A stretch of 64,000 nucleotides of DNA from Sorex araneus. Lineage: Eukaryota; Chordata; Mammalia; Eulipotyphla; Soricidae. This document shows, in pieces, positions 30,250 through 41,400 of the stretch (its first letter is position 1; the number at the start of each line of letters is the position of its first letter). The DNA lies in NCBI RefSeq assembly GCF_027595985.1, contig NC_073304.1:221688500-221752499 (forward strand). The letters are read 5' to 3'. The notes under the pieces were generated by a model. The model was not told where the DNA came from. It searched no databases and saw only the letters and a list, made by a program, of their open reading frames with translations. The position numbers and the translations under genes are program-made.

Positions 30250-30372
30250 ATTTTTGTTGTTTGGGGGCCACATCACCCCTGGTGGGGCTCAGGGAACCGT
30301 ATGTGATGACAGGGATCAAAGCAGGTGGCTATGTGCAAGGCAAGCACCCTGCCCTTTGCACTCTCCCACCCT
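30250..30372 (-). mobile_element. SOR-type SINE, old
   Basis: GGGGGCCACATCACCCCTGG to GCACTCTCCCACC. 30373-30670 has nothing recognised. Confidence 0.65.
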
Positions 30373-30676
30373 CTTATTGATGACAATAAGCATCATTGAA
30401 GAGCAATGTAAACTGTCACTCTTCATATATGTATGGACCAATATAACTTCCCAGAAGTTTGTAGTGATTTAATTTCAGCTCTAGCATTCTAAACTGCTGT
30501 CATCCAGCCACAGACTAGCAGTGCATTGTCAAACCTCGGGAGGTTTCGTGTCTGGGTAAGTGTAATTTGTTGATGAAAACTATAATCGTGATATAGTTTT
30601 ATTGAGTAAAGGCCTTTTTATTTTTCTGTAAAATTTTTGTCATTTGTCCAGTAGGATAATTCTTTGAGCAATGAAC

Positions 30677-30848
30677 TTTTTTTTTTCTATTTGGGTCACA
30701 TCCAGTGATGCACAGGGGTTACTCCTGGCTCTGCACTCAGGAATTACTCCTGGTGGTGCTCAGGGAACTATATGGGATGCTGGGAATCGAACCCAGGTCG
30801 GCCGCGTGCAAGGCAAATGCCCTACCAGCTGTGCTATCGCTCCAGCCC
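30677..30848 (-). mobile_element. SOR-type SINE, full length
   Basis: Target duplication GCAATGAACTTTTT on both sides. Confidence 0.94.
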
Positions 30849-30895
30849 TGCAATGAACTTTTTAATAAGATGAGGTCTTTTTGGTTTTAATTCAA

Positions 30896-31057
30896 GTTTT
30901 TTTGGGGGGATACCCCATGATGCTCTGGGGTTACTCCTGGTTCTGAACTCAGGAATTACTCCTGGCAGTGCTTGGCACGACGTGGGATGCCAGGGATTGA
31001 ACCCACATTGGCCAAGTGCAAGGCAAGTGCCCCATCTATACTATTTTCTCCAGCCCC
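30896..31057 (-). mobile_element. SOR-type SINE, older
   Basis: GATACCCCATGATGCTC to ATTTTCTCCAGCCCC. Confidence 0.85.
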
Positions 31058-31202
31058 TTTAATCCAAGGCCTGGAGTCTTCAGTTTCGTGAGAAGTCTAT
31101 TAAGCCTTCAAAAACCTTTGATCTTCAAGCCTGTATCTCGCTCTTCTGTTTCTTTGCTTGGAGAGTCCTATGTTCTCTTCAACACATTTCCTTTCTTTCT
31201 GT

Positions 31203-31203
<1 letters not shown>

Positions 31204-31247
<44 letters not shown>
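31204..31247. repeat. (TA)n microsatellite in SINE tail
   Basis: About 22 TA units directly abut the antisense SINE at 31248, replacing its A-rich tail. Confidence 0.92.
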
Positions 31248-31249
<2 letters not shown>

Positions 31250-31425
31250 CTTTTTGGGTCACACCTGGCAATGCACAGAGGTCATTCCTGGCTCATGCAC
31301 TCAGGAATTACCCCTGGCGGTGCTCAGGGGACCATATGGGATGCTGGGATTTGAACCTGGGTCGGCCGTGTGCAAGGCAAACACCCTACCCGCTGTGCTA
31401 TCATACCCTACCACTCCAGCCCCCC
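31248..31425 (-). mobile_element. SOR-type SINE
   Basis: TTGCTTTTTGGGTCACACC to CCACTCCAGCCCC; the tRNA-like head has a short internal duplication (CTATCATACCCTACCACTCC). Confidence 0.92.
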
Positions 31426-31458
31426 CCACCCATATATATATTTTTAAGCGTTTTGTAT

Positions 31459-31640
31459 TTTTTTTTTTTTTTTTTTTTGCTTTTTGGGTCACACCCGGCA
31501 ATGCTCAGGGCTGACTCCTGGCTCTGCACTCAGGAATCACTCCTGGTGGTGCTCGGGAGACCATATGGGGTGCTGGGAATCAAACCCAGGTCGGCCGCGT
31601 GCAAGGCAAACGCCCTACCCGCTGTACTACCGCTCCAGCC
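31459..31640 (-). mobile_element. SOR-type SINE, full length
   Basis: Target duplication GTTTTGTATT on both sides. Confidence 0.94.
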
Positions 31641-31655
31641 CAAGGGTTTTGTATT

Positions 31656-31835
31656 CTTATTTATTTTTAGCTTTTTTTGTCACACACAGGGCAATGCTCA
31701 AGGGTTACTCCTGGCTCTGCACTCAGGTATTACTCCTGAAGGTGCTCAGGGGACCATACGGGATACCTTGGACCAAACCGATGTCAGCCTCATGCAAGGC
31801 AAATGCCCTACTCGCTGTACTATCACACTGACCCC
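31656..31835 (-). mobile_element. SOR-type SINE
   Basis: Moderately diverged; CTCCCAATCTTTT repeats follow it. Confidence 0.88.
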
Positions 31836-31929
31836 TCTCCCAATCTTTTATTTTTTTTCTCCCAATCTTTTAAGCAAGCCTTGTTCAATAAGAACTACCT
31901 TGCTTGACACACACACACAAACAATAAAA

Positions 31930-32722
31930 CAGCCATTGTGTGTACCCAGTGGTACTGCTGGGAATATATCCCAGAGAAGCAAAAAAGTATAGTCTAAATG
32001 AAATCTGCACTTATATGTTCATCACAGCACTATTTACAATAGCCAGAATCTGGAAAAAACCCGAGTGCCCTAGAACAGATGACTGGTTGAAGAAACTTTG
32101 GTACATCTATACAATGGAATACTATGCAGCTGTCAGAAAAAAATGAGGTCATGAACTTTGCATATAAGTGGATCAGTATCATGCTAAGTGAAATGAGTCA
32201 GAAAGAGAGAGAGACAGACATAGAAAGATCGCACTTATCTGTGGAATATAGAATAACAGAGTAGGAGATTAACACCCAAAAATAGAAGAAATAAGTACCA
32301 GGAGGTTGACTCCATGGCTTGGAAGCTGGCCTCACATTCTGAGGAGAGGGCAACTCAGATAGAGAAGGGAACACCAAGTAAAATGTGGTTAGAGGCCACG
32401 TAAGGGAAGGGTGATGCGTGCTGAATGTAGACTAGAGACTGAACACAATGGCCACTCAACACCTTTATTGCAAACCACAACACCTAATTAGAGAGAGAGA
32501 ACAAAAGGGAATACCCTGCCACAGTGGCAGGGTGGGGTGGGGGGAGATGGGATTTGGGGGGTGGGGAGGGGTGCTGGGTTTATTTGTGGTGGAGAATGGG
32601 CACTGGTGAAGGGATGGGTTCTCGAACTTTGTATGAGGGAAACATGAGCACGAAAATGTATAAATCTGTAACTGTACCCTCACGGTGACTCACTAATTAA
32701 AAAATAAATTAATTAAAAAAAT
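31930..32722 (+). mobile_element. LINE-1, 5'-truncated 3' end
   Basis: The frame 31940-32146 encodes the L1 ORF2 C-terminal end (MYPVVLLGIYPREAK, WYIYTMEYYAAVRKK) then stops. A long 3' UTR with a G-rich stretch (32520-32570) follows, ending in AATTAAAAAAATA. Only the last ~800 bp remain, so no working retrotransposon. Confidence 0.85.
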
Positions 32723-32723
32723 A

Positions 32724-32917
32724 GGGGTGGGAGAGACAGTGGGTAGGGTGCTTGCTTGGCAGGAAGTCGACCAGGGGTTGATCCTGGCACCCCATATGCC
32801 CCGCCCCACCCCAAGCTCCACCAAGAGTGGTCCCTGAGTCTTAGGGCCAGGGGTAAGCTCTGAGCATTGGTAAATGTGACATCCCGCCCCGCCCTGCCCC
32901 CCCCCCAAAAAAAAACC
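32724..32917 (+). mobile_element. SOR-type SINE, diverged
   Basis: Starts right after the L1 A tail; CCGCCCC-rich insertion near its end. 32918-33307 has nothing recognised. Confidence 0.75.
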
Positions 32918-33307
32918 CGCCTCAAAACCAGAAAATCACATTTCTGACTGGGGGCAATCTATGCTGGTCTTAACCACCTTTCCTGATCCTGGGTGTACCC
33001 CTAAAAGCCTATGCCTGTCTCGTTGGCGAGCCAGTTCCTGGCTTACAGTGTACATGTCAGCCCCTGGGAAGTCTTGGGGTGCTGATTCTGGCGCAGACCC
33101 CAGAGCACTCCCCTACAGAGCTGGCACTCAGCTGAGCTACACTGCATCTGGCGGTACGTTATCGTCCACGGAGCGGAAGGTCTGACCGGAGCCACACCCC
33201 ATTCTCTGGGCATCCCCAGACAGCCCATCACACAGACTCCCCTGCCTGCGACCCCGTCCTCTCCAGCCTGACTCCAGCGCCCTTTCATAGCTCAAAAAGT
33301 GAAGCCT

Positions 33308-33522
33308 CGGGCCTGGAGCGATAGCACAGTGGGTAGGGCATCTGCCCTGCACGCCAGGGTTTGATCCCTGGCATCCCATATGCCCCTCCCCCCCCAGCAC
33401 CGCCGGAAGTGATTCCTGAGTCTGCACTAACCAGAGCCAGGAGTAACCCCTGAGCATCGCTGGGTGGGACCCAAAGAGCCAAAGGGGGGGAAAAGAAAAA
33501 GAAAAAAAGAAAAAAAAAAAAG
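33308..33522 (+). mobile_element. SOR-type SINE
   Basis: Flanked by GTGAAGCCTC / GTGAGGCCTC; long G-then-A-rich tail. Confidence 0.9.
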
Positions 33523-33877
33523 GTGAGGCCTCATGCCCTCTAGGAAGTCTTTCTGGCTTCCTCCATCGCCACAGCCATCAGCCCCAGACCCCGCAAATCT
33601 GTTCTCCTCGACTCCGCCAGACAGACCGCGGACTCATCTCCTGATCACACACACCCCTGACTTTGGGAGCTTGACAGGCAGGCGTGCGGGGGGGTACTGC
33701 CATCTATGTGTGTTCGGGGCCCGAGGGGCCAAGTCTGGCTGCCGTATTCAGGGGGTGGAGGAGGCAAGTCCGGGACCTGAGCCCACCCGCGGTGCGGGTA
33801 ACTCAGTTCAGTGCAGAGCGGCGGGTGCGCAGAATCCCCCAGGCGCTGGCCGCTGTGCGGGAGACGTGACTGTTCCT

Positions 33878-34041
33878 TATTTTTATTTTGCTTTCTGGGT
33901 CACACCCGGCGATGCACAGGGTTACTCCTGGCTTTGCAATCAGGAATTCCTCCTGGCGGTGCTCGGGGGACCATAGGAATCGAACCCGGGTCGACCGCGT
34001 GCAAGGCAAACGCCTTACCCGCTGTGCTATCGCTCCAGCCC
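33878..34041 (-). mobile_element. SOR-type SINE
   Basis: CTTTCTGGGTCACACCCGGCG to GCTATCGCTCCAGCCCC, just upstream of the CCDC43 CpG island. Confidence 0.92.
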
Positions 34042-34129
34042 CTGGTTTCCATATTTTTGATCTGTGCACAACAAAGACCGTGCAAAGGATCAAAGGGAAA
34101 GAGGCTTGAGCCTGCTTTAGCCCCCCCGC

Positions 34130-35460
34130 CGGCTGAGGCCGAGGGACGCCCTTAGAGACCAGCGCAGGCGAGGCAGCAGGGGCGGTTCACCTGCGGAACA
34201 CCTGCCGCGTCCACGTGCCGATTACCCGCTGCAGCAGCCCGCCCCGGGCCCTGGGCGAAGGGAGAGGGGTCTGGACAGAGGTTGCAGCAGGGGCCAAGGA
34301 AGCCTCTCCGGGACTGGATTTTGGAGGGCGGAGGGACAGTGACGCCGGGAACGCAGGTGTCCGGCCCGGTGTCGCCGCGAGCGCCGCCTAAGAGTCTGAG
34401 TTTCGGCCGTTCGTGAGTCGCGCGACACTGGCCGAGTCACCGGACCTCTCTGAACATCCCAACCGCAAAAACTCGTCGGTTAGGAATCCTCGCCGGCCTG
34501 GGAGCGCGGGGCCGAAGCCCAGCCGAAGTGCGCCGTGTAGGGAACGAGTAAAGGCGTCCGGGACAGCAACCGCGCCACCGCCTGCCGGCCGCGGCTGCAC
34601 AGCAGCGCGCCTGCGCGCCCCTCTGCGCGCCTGCGCACTGTAGCCGCGCCGCCGCCCGTCAGGCACCGCCGTGGGCACCTGCGGCGCCGGCAGGACCCCC
34701 CTCTGAGCCCAAGATGGCGGCGCCCAGCGAAGCGGCCGCCGCGGCCGCCGGGGACGGGGACGGCGATGGCGGGAGCACTAACTTTGGAGCGTGGCTGGAC
34801 GGACGGCTGGAAGCTCTGGGGGTGGACCGAGCCGTGTATGGCGCCTACATCCTGGGTGTCCTGCAGGAGGAGGAGGAGGAGGAGAAGCTGGACGCGCTGC
34901 AGTGCATCCTCTCCGCTTTCCTGGTGAGACTCCGGGCACAGTCCTTCAGCCCCGGGCCGGGCCCTGGCACGGCTCTCTACCCCCCGCCCCGTCCCCAGCC
35001 TGGAGTCCAGGGGGACGCTGTTGGCCCCACCTGGGAGAGGGACATTGTCTCTCTTCCCCGACGCCGGGCCGCGGGGCCAGGGGTCGCTCCCTACTGTTGG
35101 GGTTCGGGGGACTCGGGGAGGCGGCGGGAGAGACAAACGACTTTAGCTTCCGTCTGGGGGTCAGACCCGCCTTGGGTGCTTGTGGGTAGAGCTGCAGAGA
35201 CACGGACACGGCCGCCCGTGTAAGTTTCACCGTAGGCGCAGAACGACAAACTTCATTCCTGTCCTTGGGCCGAGCTCAGGGGCGAGGCGCGGGCCGGGCC
35301 GGGCCGGGCCGATCCCGACCCACACCTGCGTGAGCATGGCGAGAGGTATGCGGCAGGTGAGGTCGGGGCCGGGCCGGGCGGACCCAGGCGAACCGCGCCC
35401 TGGACCGGCTGCAGCGTTCAGACACGCCGCAGGGATGGGTGTTGGGGGGTGGTGGTGAGG
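34130..35460 (+). promoter_or_regulatory. CCDC43 CpG island and promoter
   Basis: CpG-dense, TATA-less. GCGCGCCTGCGC occurs twice at 34604-34640 (NRF1-like). CAAGATGGCGGC, the YY1-type motif, overlaps the start codon at 34714. A MIR-like stretch (GAGTCACCGGACCTCTCTGA) lies at about 34430-34460. Confidence 0.75.
34714..34923 (+). CDS. CCDC43: CCDC43 exon 1
   Basis: 70 codons, start ATG inside CAAGATGGCGGC; donor CTG|GTGAGA. The longer open frame into the intron is not coding. Confidence 0.96.
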
Positions 35461-38400
35461 GATTGTGAGGGGGGCCGTGCCTTGAATTAGAGTTAAACTG
35501 GTGTGTCACCCCTGAGACGTAGATTTAAGGAATTGAGAGATGGGGGGGTCTTACACTGTGTCTGACAAGTCTGCCACCGCAGCGCCCGCGTTTCTAACCT
35601 GGTCGTCTCTGCCTCTTCCATCTCCTCTTATTTCCAGGTGGAACCACATTGATTGATGGTTAATTTCATAAAGTAGCTGACCCAGGTCTCTTCTCTCCAG
35701 CTCAGGAGTCTACTCTGGTGTATATGGCCTATTAGTGGGGAGGTTGTAATACTACCAGCGATGCGGTGGGAATATAGCAGTGGAATGAGTTCTTGGACTC
35801 TTACATTGTAGCTTGTAGGGAAGGAAGAGTAGGAAGCAAGCAGTTTTATTTAACTGTGAGGTGAGGCCGCACCTGTCTGTGCTAAGTGCTTCTCACTCTG
35901 CTCAGGAGTCACTCCTGATCAGCTGAAAGAAAGGCAAGTATTGTGTCTTCCAGCACGAGGTTTTTGTTTTTTTTTTAATGGGAGGGGCATAATTTGTTAT
36001 TTTTTGTTTGGGGCCCATACCTGGCAGTGCTCAGGGCTATCTCCTGGCCCTGTGCTTAGGGATCATACCTGGTAGGGTTCCTGGGGACCATACATGGTCC
36101 CAGAAATGGAACTTGGGTCAGCAACATGCAAGGCAAACGCCCTACCTGCTATACTATCACTAGGGTCCCCCATAATTTTTTTTTCCTGGACACTTGGGGC
36201 TCTCTGCTCAGTGAACTCTATTCATATAGGGATTTGAAATAGTGTCATGACTGTGGCTGCCTGCCAGGCCAGCACCTGAACCATCTCTTGGGGCCCAGCA
36301 ACTTAATTTTCACATTTGATGGAAAATGTCTAAAGATTCCATGAAAAGAACTTGAAATAAGTTGAGAAACGGGCCGGAGTAATAGTGAAGCGGGGAGGGC
36401 CTTTGCCTTGCATACAGCTGACCCTGGTTCAGTCCCCTGCATCCCATATGGTCCCCCGAGCAGCGCTAGGAATAATTTGAGAGTTGTAGAGCCAGGAGTC
36501 AGGCCTGAGCATTGCTGGGTGTGACCCCAAAAGCCAAAGGAAAAAGGTTGGGTAACTTGGTCCCAACTCATCGACTCATCGTTCCTTAACTGGCCCCCCC
36601 TCCCCTTCATCACTGAGGCTGCCGCTGGTCCCCTGCTTGCCTGGCTGCACATGTTTAGCTGTGGCACTCCAAAGGGCTTCCACACCAGGTTGTGGTGCTC
36701 ACACCCTCGGCTGCAGTGCTCACTGAGGGTGGCTAGGTGACCATCACTCATTTATTACAGTTTTTGGACCATACCCGACAATTCTCGTGGCTTACTCCTT
36801 GCTCTGTGCTCAGGGATTGCTCCTGGTTGTGCTTGGGGGCCATATGTGGTTCTGGGGATTGAACTCGGGTCAGACGGGTGTGGTGCTAGCGCGCTGTGTG
36901 CTGCACTCTCTGTCCAGCCCATCCTCATGTGTCTCGTGTGTCAGCTCAGAGTGTGCTCTTGAGAGGCCACAGCATGAAGCTCATAGACCTTAGGAGATGT
37001 GCAGAATTGAGTACATTGGACAAAGAGGATTTCAGACAGACACTTTTTGGGTTGTTTTTGGTCACAGCTGGCAATCAACGCTCAGGGGTTCTGGCGCTGC
37101 ACTCATTCCTGATGGTGCTCAAGGGACCATTATAGGATGGCAGGGAACGAACACGTATGCAAGACAGGTGCCTTATACACTGTACTATCTCTCCGGCCCC
37201 TCAGACTTCTTTTTTCTTTTTTGCTTTTTTGAGTCATACCCAGAAATGCACAGGGGTTACTCCTGGCTCTGCACTCAGGAATTACTCCTGGCGGTGCTCA
37301 GGGGACCGTATGGGATGCTGGGAATCGAACCCAGGTCGGCCGCATGCGAGGCAAACACCCTACCTGCTGTACTATTCCTCCAGCCCCACCCTCAGAGACT
37401 TTTGACTCCAAAACTTTTAAATTTGTTTTCTTCAGAAAAAAGATGAAGGGGCCAAAGGATGGTCCAATGGTTAGGATGTTTGCCTGGCAATGTATAGGCC
37501 CCCCCCCAAGCACTGCCAGGCGTAATTCCTGAGAGAGCCAGAGGATGGTCCGGTGGGTCGGGTGCTTGTCTGGCATCCCAAATGGCCCCTTGAGCATTGC
37601 CAGGGGTAATTCCTGAGTGAGCCAGAGAAAACTCCTGAGCATTGCTGGGTGTGCCCCAAAAACTAAAACTAAAACAATAGCAAAAAAGGAAGGTTGGCCC
37701 TGAGTTGGTGGGACTCCTTTTTTTTTTGCTTTTTGGGTCACACCCAGCAATGCTCAGGGGTCACTCCTGGCTCTGCACTCAGGAATTACCCCTGGCCATG
37801 CTCAGGGGACCATATGGGATGCTGGGAATCGAACCCGGGTCGGCCGCGTGCAAGGCAAACGCCCTACCCACTGTGCTATCACTCCAGCCCCGGTGGGACT
37901 CCTTTTCCCTGGAGCCTGGCGGGGTGGAATGGGTGCTCCTGACCTTGCTGATGTGGACTCTGGGACCCAGACACAGCATTGCTTTTCTCTTCGGAGCCTC
38001 AGAATGTTCTCCAGGCCTTGCGTGTGATTTCTTAGTATCAGGGAGAGCTTTCCACATAGGCTTTGTCCAGGTCGAGACTCTAAGGAATCCATTGGTTTTC
38101 TTTTCATTCTAGGAAGAAGATTCTCTCCTGAACATCTGCAAGGAGATTGTGGAACGATGGTCCGAGACGCAGAATGTCGTCGCCACTGTGCAGAAAGGTA
38201 GTACTGGAGTTTTTATGTCTAATTTTCAGTTACGAGGAGAGTTTTTCGTTTTCTCTTTGGGACACGCATTTTCCCTAAAATAGCGTACACTGGCAAGCAT
38301 CCAGTACTTATTGTTATTTATTATTATTATTTTGGCTTTGGGCTACACCAACTGTGCTCAGGGCTTACTTCTGACTCTGTGCTCAGGGATCACTCCTGGT

Positions 38401-41400
38401 GGGCCCAGGGGACCATACCTGGTGCCGCTGGGGTCCAGCCCAGGTTGGCCGCGTGCAAGTGTCTTACCTGCTGTATTATCTCTCTGGATCCTCTTGTCCA
38501 TTTTTTTTTCTTTTTCGTTTCAGTTGACCATGGTTATCTTCATTATGTTTCTTTGTTTTGTTTTGTGGTGCCAGGAATCAAACACAAGACCTCACACATG
38601 CAAGGGGAGTGCCCCACTCTTGAGCTACATCCCTGGTCTTTCACAGTGCTTTTGTTTTTATCTTTTTCTTTTGTTGTTGTTGCTGTTGTTTTGGGGCCAC
38701 ACCTGGTGATGTTCAGGGCTTACTCCAGCTCTGCACTCAGGGATCACTCCTGGCAGTGCTGGGGGACCATCTGGGGTGCCGGGGATCGAACCTGTCCCAA
38801 CCAGATGTAAAGCAAGTGCCCTACCTGCTGTACTATCTCTCTGGCCCCTAATTAACTTTACAGTGTTCTAAGAGCTTTGCCTGGCTTAATTATCAATATG
38901 AAAGAGACCAGCATAATGGATTCTAGAATCCTCCTTCAGTTCTTCAGTTTTCAGTTTCTGGGTTGAGAGGGGAGAAAGTTGAACGTTTGGAGGAGGCCTT
39001 TTCCTCTCTGCTGCATCTGTAGTGTTGTAGGTTTTTTTTTTTTTTTTGTATTTGGGCCACACCTGGTGATGCTCAGGGCTTACTCCTGACTCTGCACTCA
39101 GGAATCACTCCTAGCAGTGTTTGGGGCACCATATGGGGTGCCGGGGATCGAACCTGAGTTGGCCGTGTGCAAAGCAAACGCCCTTCCCGCTGTACTATCC
39201 TCGGCCCCTCGGCAGTGCTGTCAATAGTTTTTTCAAGCAGCAGAATTTCCGTGTGGCAGCCAGGTGAAAGCAGGGCTGCTCTGATGGAAGGTGGTGCATT
39301 CAGGACCTAAAGCTTGGCCCACTTGGCCCGGCCTTACCTTGAGCCCACTGGCAGCACCTTCATGGAACCCGCAGGGCTCGTGGGTGCAGCCGAGGCTGTT
39401 AGTGAGCTGGCGCTCCTTGTGGCCCCACCGTGTTGTCCTTCCTTCCTCTCCGCCCCTCCCAGATGAGGTCCAGGCCATCGCCACCCTCATTGAGAAGCAG
39501 GCGCAGATTGTGGTGAAGCCCAGGATGGTGTCGGAGGAGGAGAAGCAGAGAAAAGCCGCACTTCTGGCCCAGTATGCTGACGTGACGGATGAAGAGGAAT
39601 ATCCTTTGCAGGACCTTGGCTCTGTTCCCCGGGCCACAAGCCAGCAACATGAAACGTGTTGCTTCATGGTGAGGGGGACCAGCTGCCAGCCCCTTGCTGC
39701 CGCCTCGTTGTGATCTCTGGCCTCTCGAAGGTGGGAGGCCTGTCTGCTGGCAGAGTGATTGTTGCAGAACAGACCAGGATGTTCCTGAAAGCATCACTAT
39801 AAAGCACGTCCTGACAGTGGACCATTTCGGCTCTGCTTTCAGGACATAAGATGTGGCTTTGTTCTTCAAGCCTGTGTTCTCCCTTGAACATGGACCTCAC
39901 TTGCTTGTCTCCGTGGCTCTTTGCTTTTTCCACTCTGAAAAAGCCCTGTTCACCCTTTTTTTGGGCAGGGAAGGAGGGCAGTGCACACCCGGCAATGCTC
40001 GGGTTACTCCTGGCTCTGCACTCAGGAATGACTCCTGGCAGTGCTCTGGGGGCCATATGGCTTGTCGGGGATCGAACCCAGGTCGACTCCATGCAAGGCA
40101 AGCACCCTCCCTGCTGTACTTTTGCTCTGGCTCCATCCCTACCCGCTGTTTGCTCTTGAACATGAGCTTCCACTCTCTCCCTTCCCTCACATCTAAGTAA
40201 GTTTCAGTAAAAACTATTGCTTGGGGCGCAAGAGTGATAGTACAGCAGGTAAGGCGCTTGCTTTGTACGCATCCGACCTGGGTTCAATCCCCAGCACCCC
40301 ATACAGTCCCCTGAGCACTGTTGGGTGTGTCCCCAAAACCAAACACGCAATCTTGCTGCATCAAAAAAAAGAAGAAAAAAGTAAGCTGGAGCTCTCCTGT
40401 TTGATTCCTTTCTGTTCCTTTCACCACCACTCCACCCCTGTGTGCTTTCCCAGCTGATACGGAAATGGAAGAACTATTAGCTGAGCAATGATCCGAGGCA
40501 TCCTGAGAATTAGTAGCAAAACCAGAGCGAGAGTATGAGAATATGGATATCTTTATAGAGATTCCCGAATCTGAAGCTGTTTTATCTGAACCATTTTTTG
40601 TGGGGGGTGTGATGGGTGTCTGGGCCACGGCTAGCCCAGCTTGGGATCTGTCACTGGCTCAATGCCAACCAGTGACCCTTAGCACAGCCTAAGGAACAAG
40701 ATGTGCCATGGATTGTACTAGGGTCAGCCACATGCAAGGCGAGTACCTTAACCTCAGTACTGTCTGTCTCGACTTGAACCTTTTTCTTTTCTTTTTTTTT
40801 TTCTTTTCAATTTTAGTGACCGTATGAGTGAGAGCCAGGAGACAGCTCTGAGCACCACCAGGTGTGGCCCAAACCCCCTCAGAAACCCCCATTGTTTTTT
40901 TTTTTCCAGTGACCATATAATTAAAAATGAGAACTAAGTGCACAAATAACACCAGGATAAATCTGGAATTTGGGGGACTCTAAGAAAAAAAGTGAGTATG
41001 AAGTTTTTGGAAATGCTTAGTTTAATACACCAAGTTTACTTCGATGGTAAGTTCATGTCCACCAACTGGAGTTTCAGTTGTCAATCATTTAGGAAGGAAT
41101 TCTGGGCGATTTTATTTATTTATTTATTTATTTTGCTTTTTGGGTCACACCGGGCGATGCACAGGGGTTACTCCTGGTTCTACACTCAGGAATTACTCCT
41201 GGCGGTGCTCAGGGGACCATATGGGATGCTGGGATTCGAACCCGGGTTGGCCGCGTGCAAGGCAAGCGCCCTACCCGCTGTGCTATCGCTCCAGCCCCTT
41301 CTGGGCGATTTTAGGCCATCTTCTCTCTAGTTTTTCCTCTGACTTCTGTTACCCACATTGAAAAACTATGATTCCACTGACAAAAATCTCACTTGGCAGG

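Larger units (their letters stand above)
35461..38112. mobile_element. SINE content of CCDC43 intron 1
   Basis: Besides the full copies listed separately, old SOR-type pieces lie at about 35880-35960 (-), 35993-36170 (-), 36369-36547 (+), 36757-36920 (-), 37042-37200 (-), 37447-37535 (+) and 37536-37690 (+). 35461-35880 has nothing recognised. Confidence 0.65.

Noticed and set aside
31930-32722. Functional L1 element
   Set aside because: Only the ORF2 end and 3' UTR are present; no ORF1, no reverse transcriptase or endonuclease domain.
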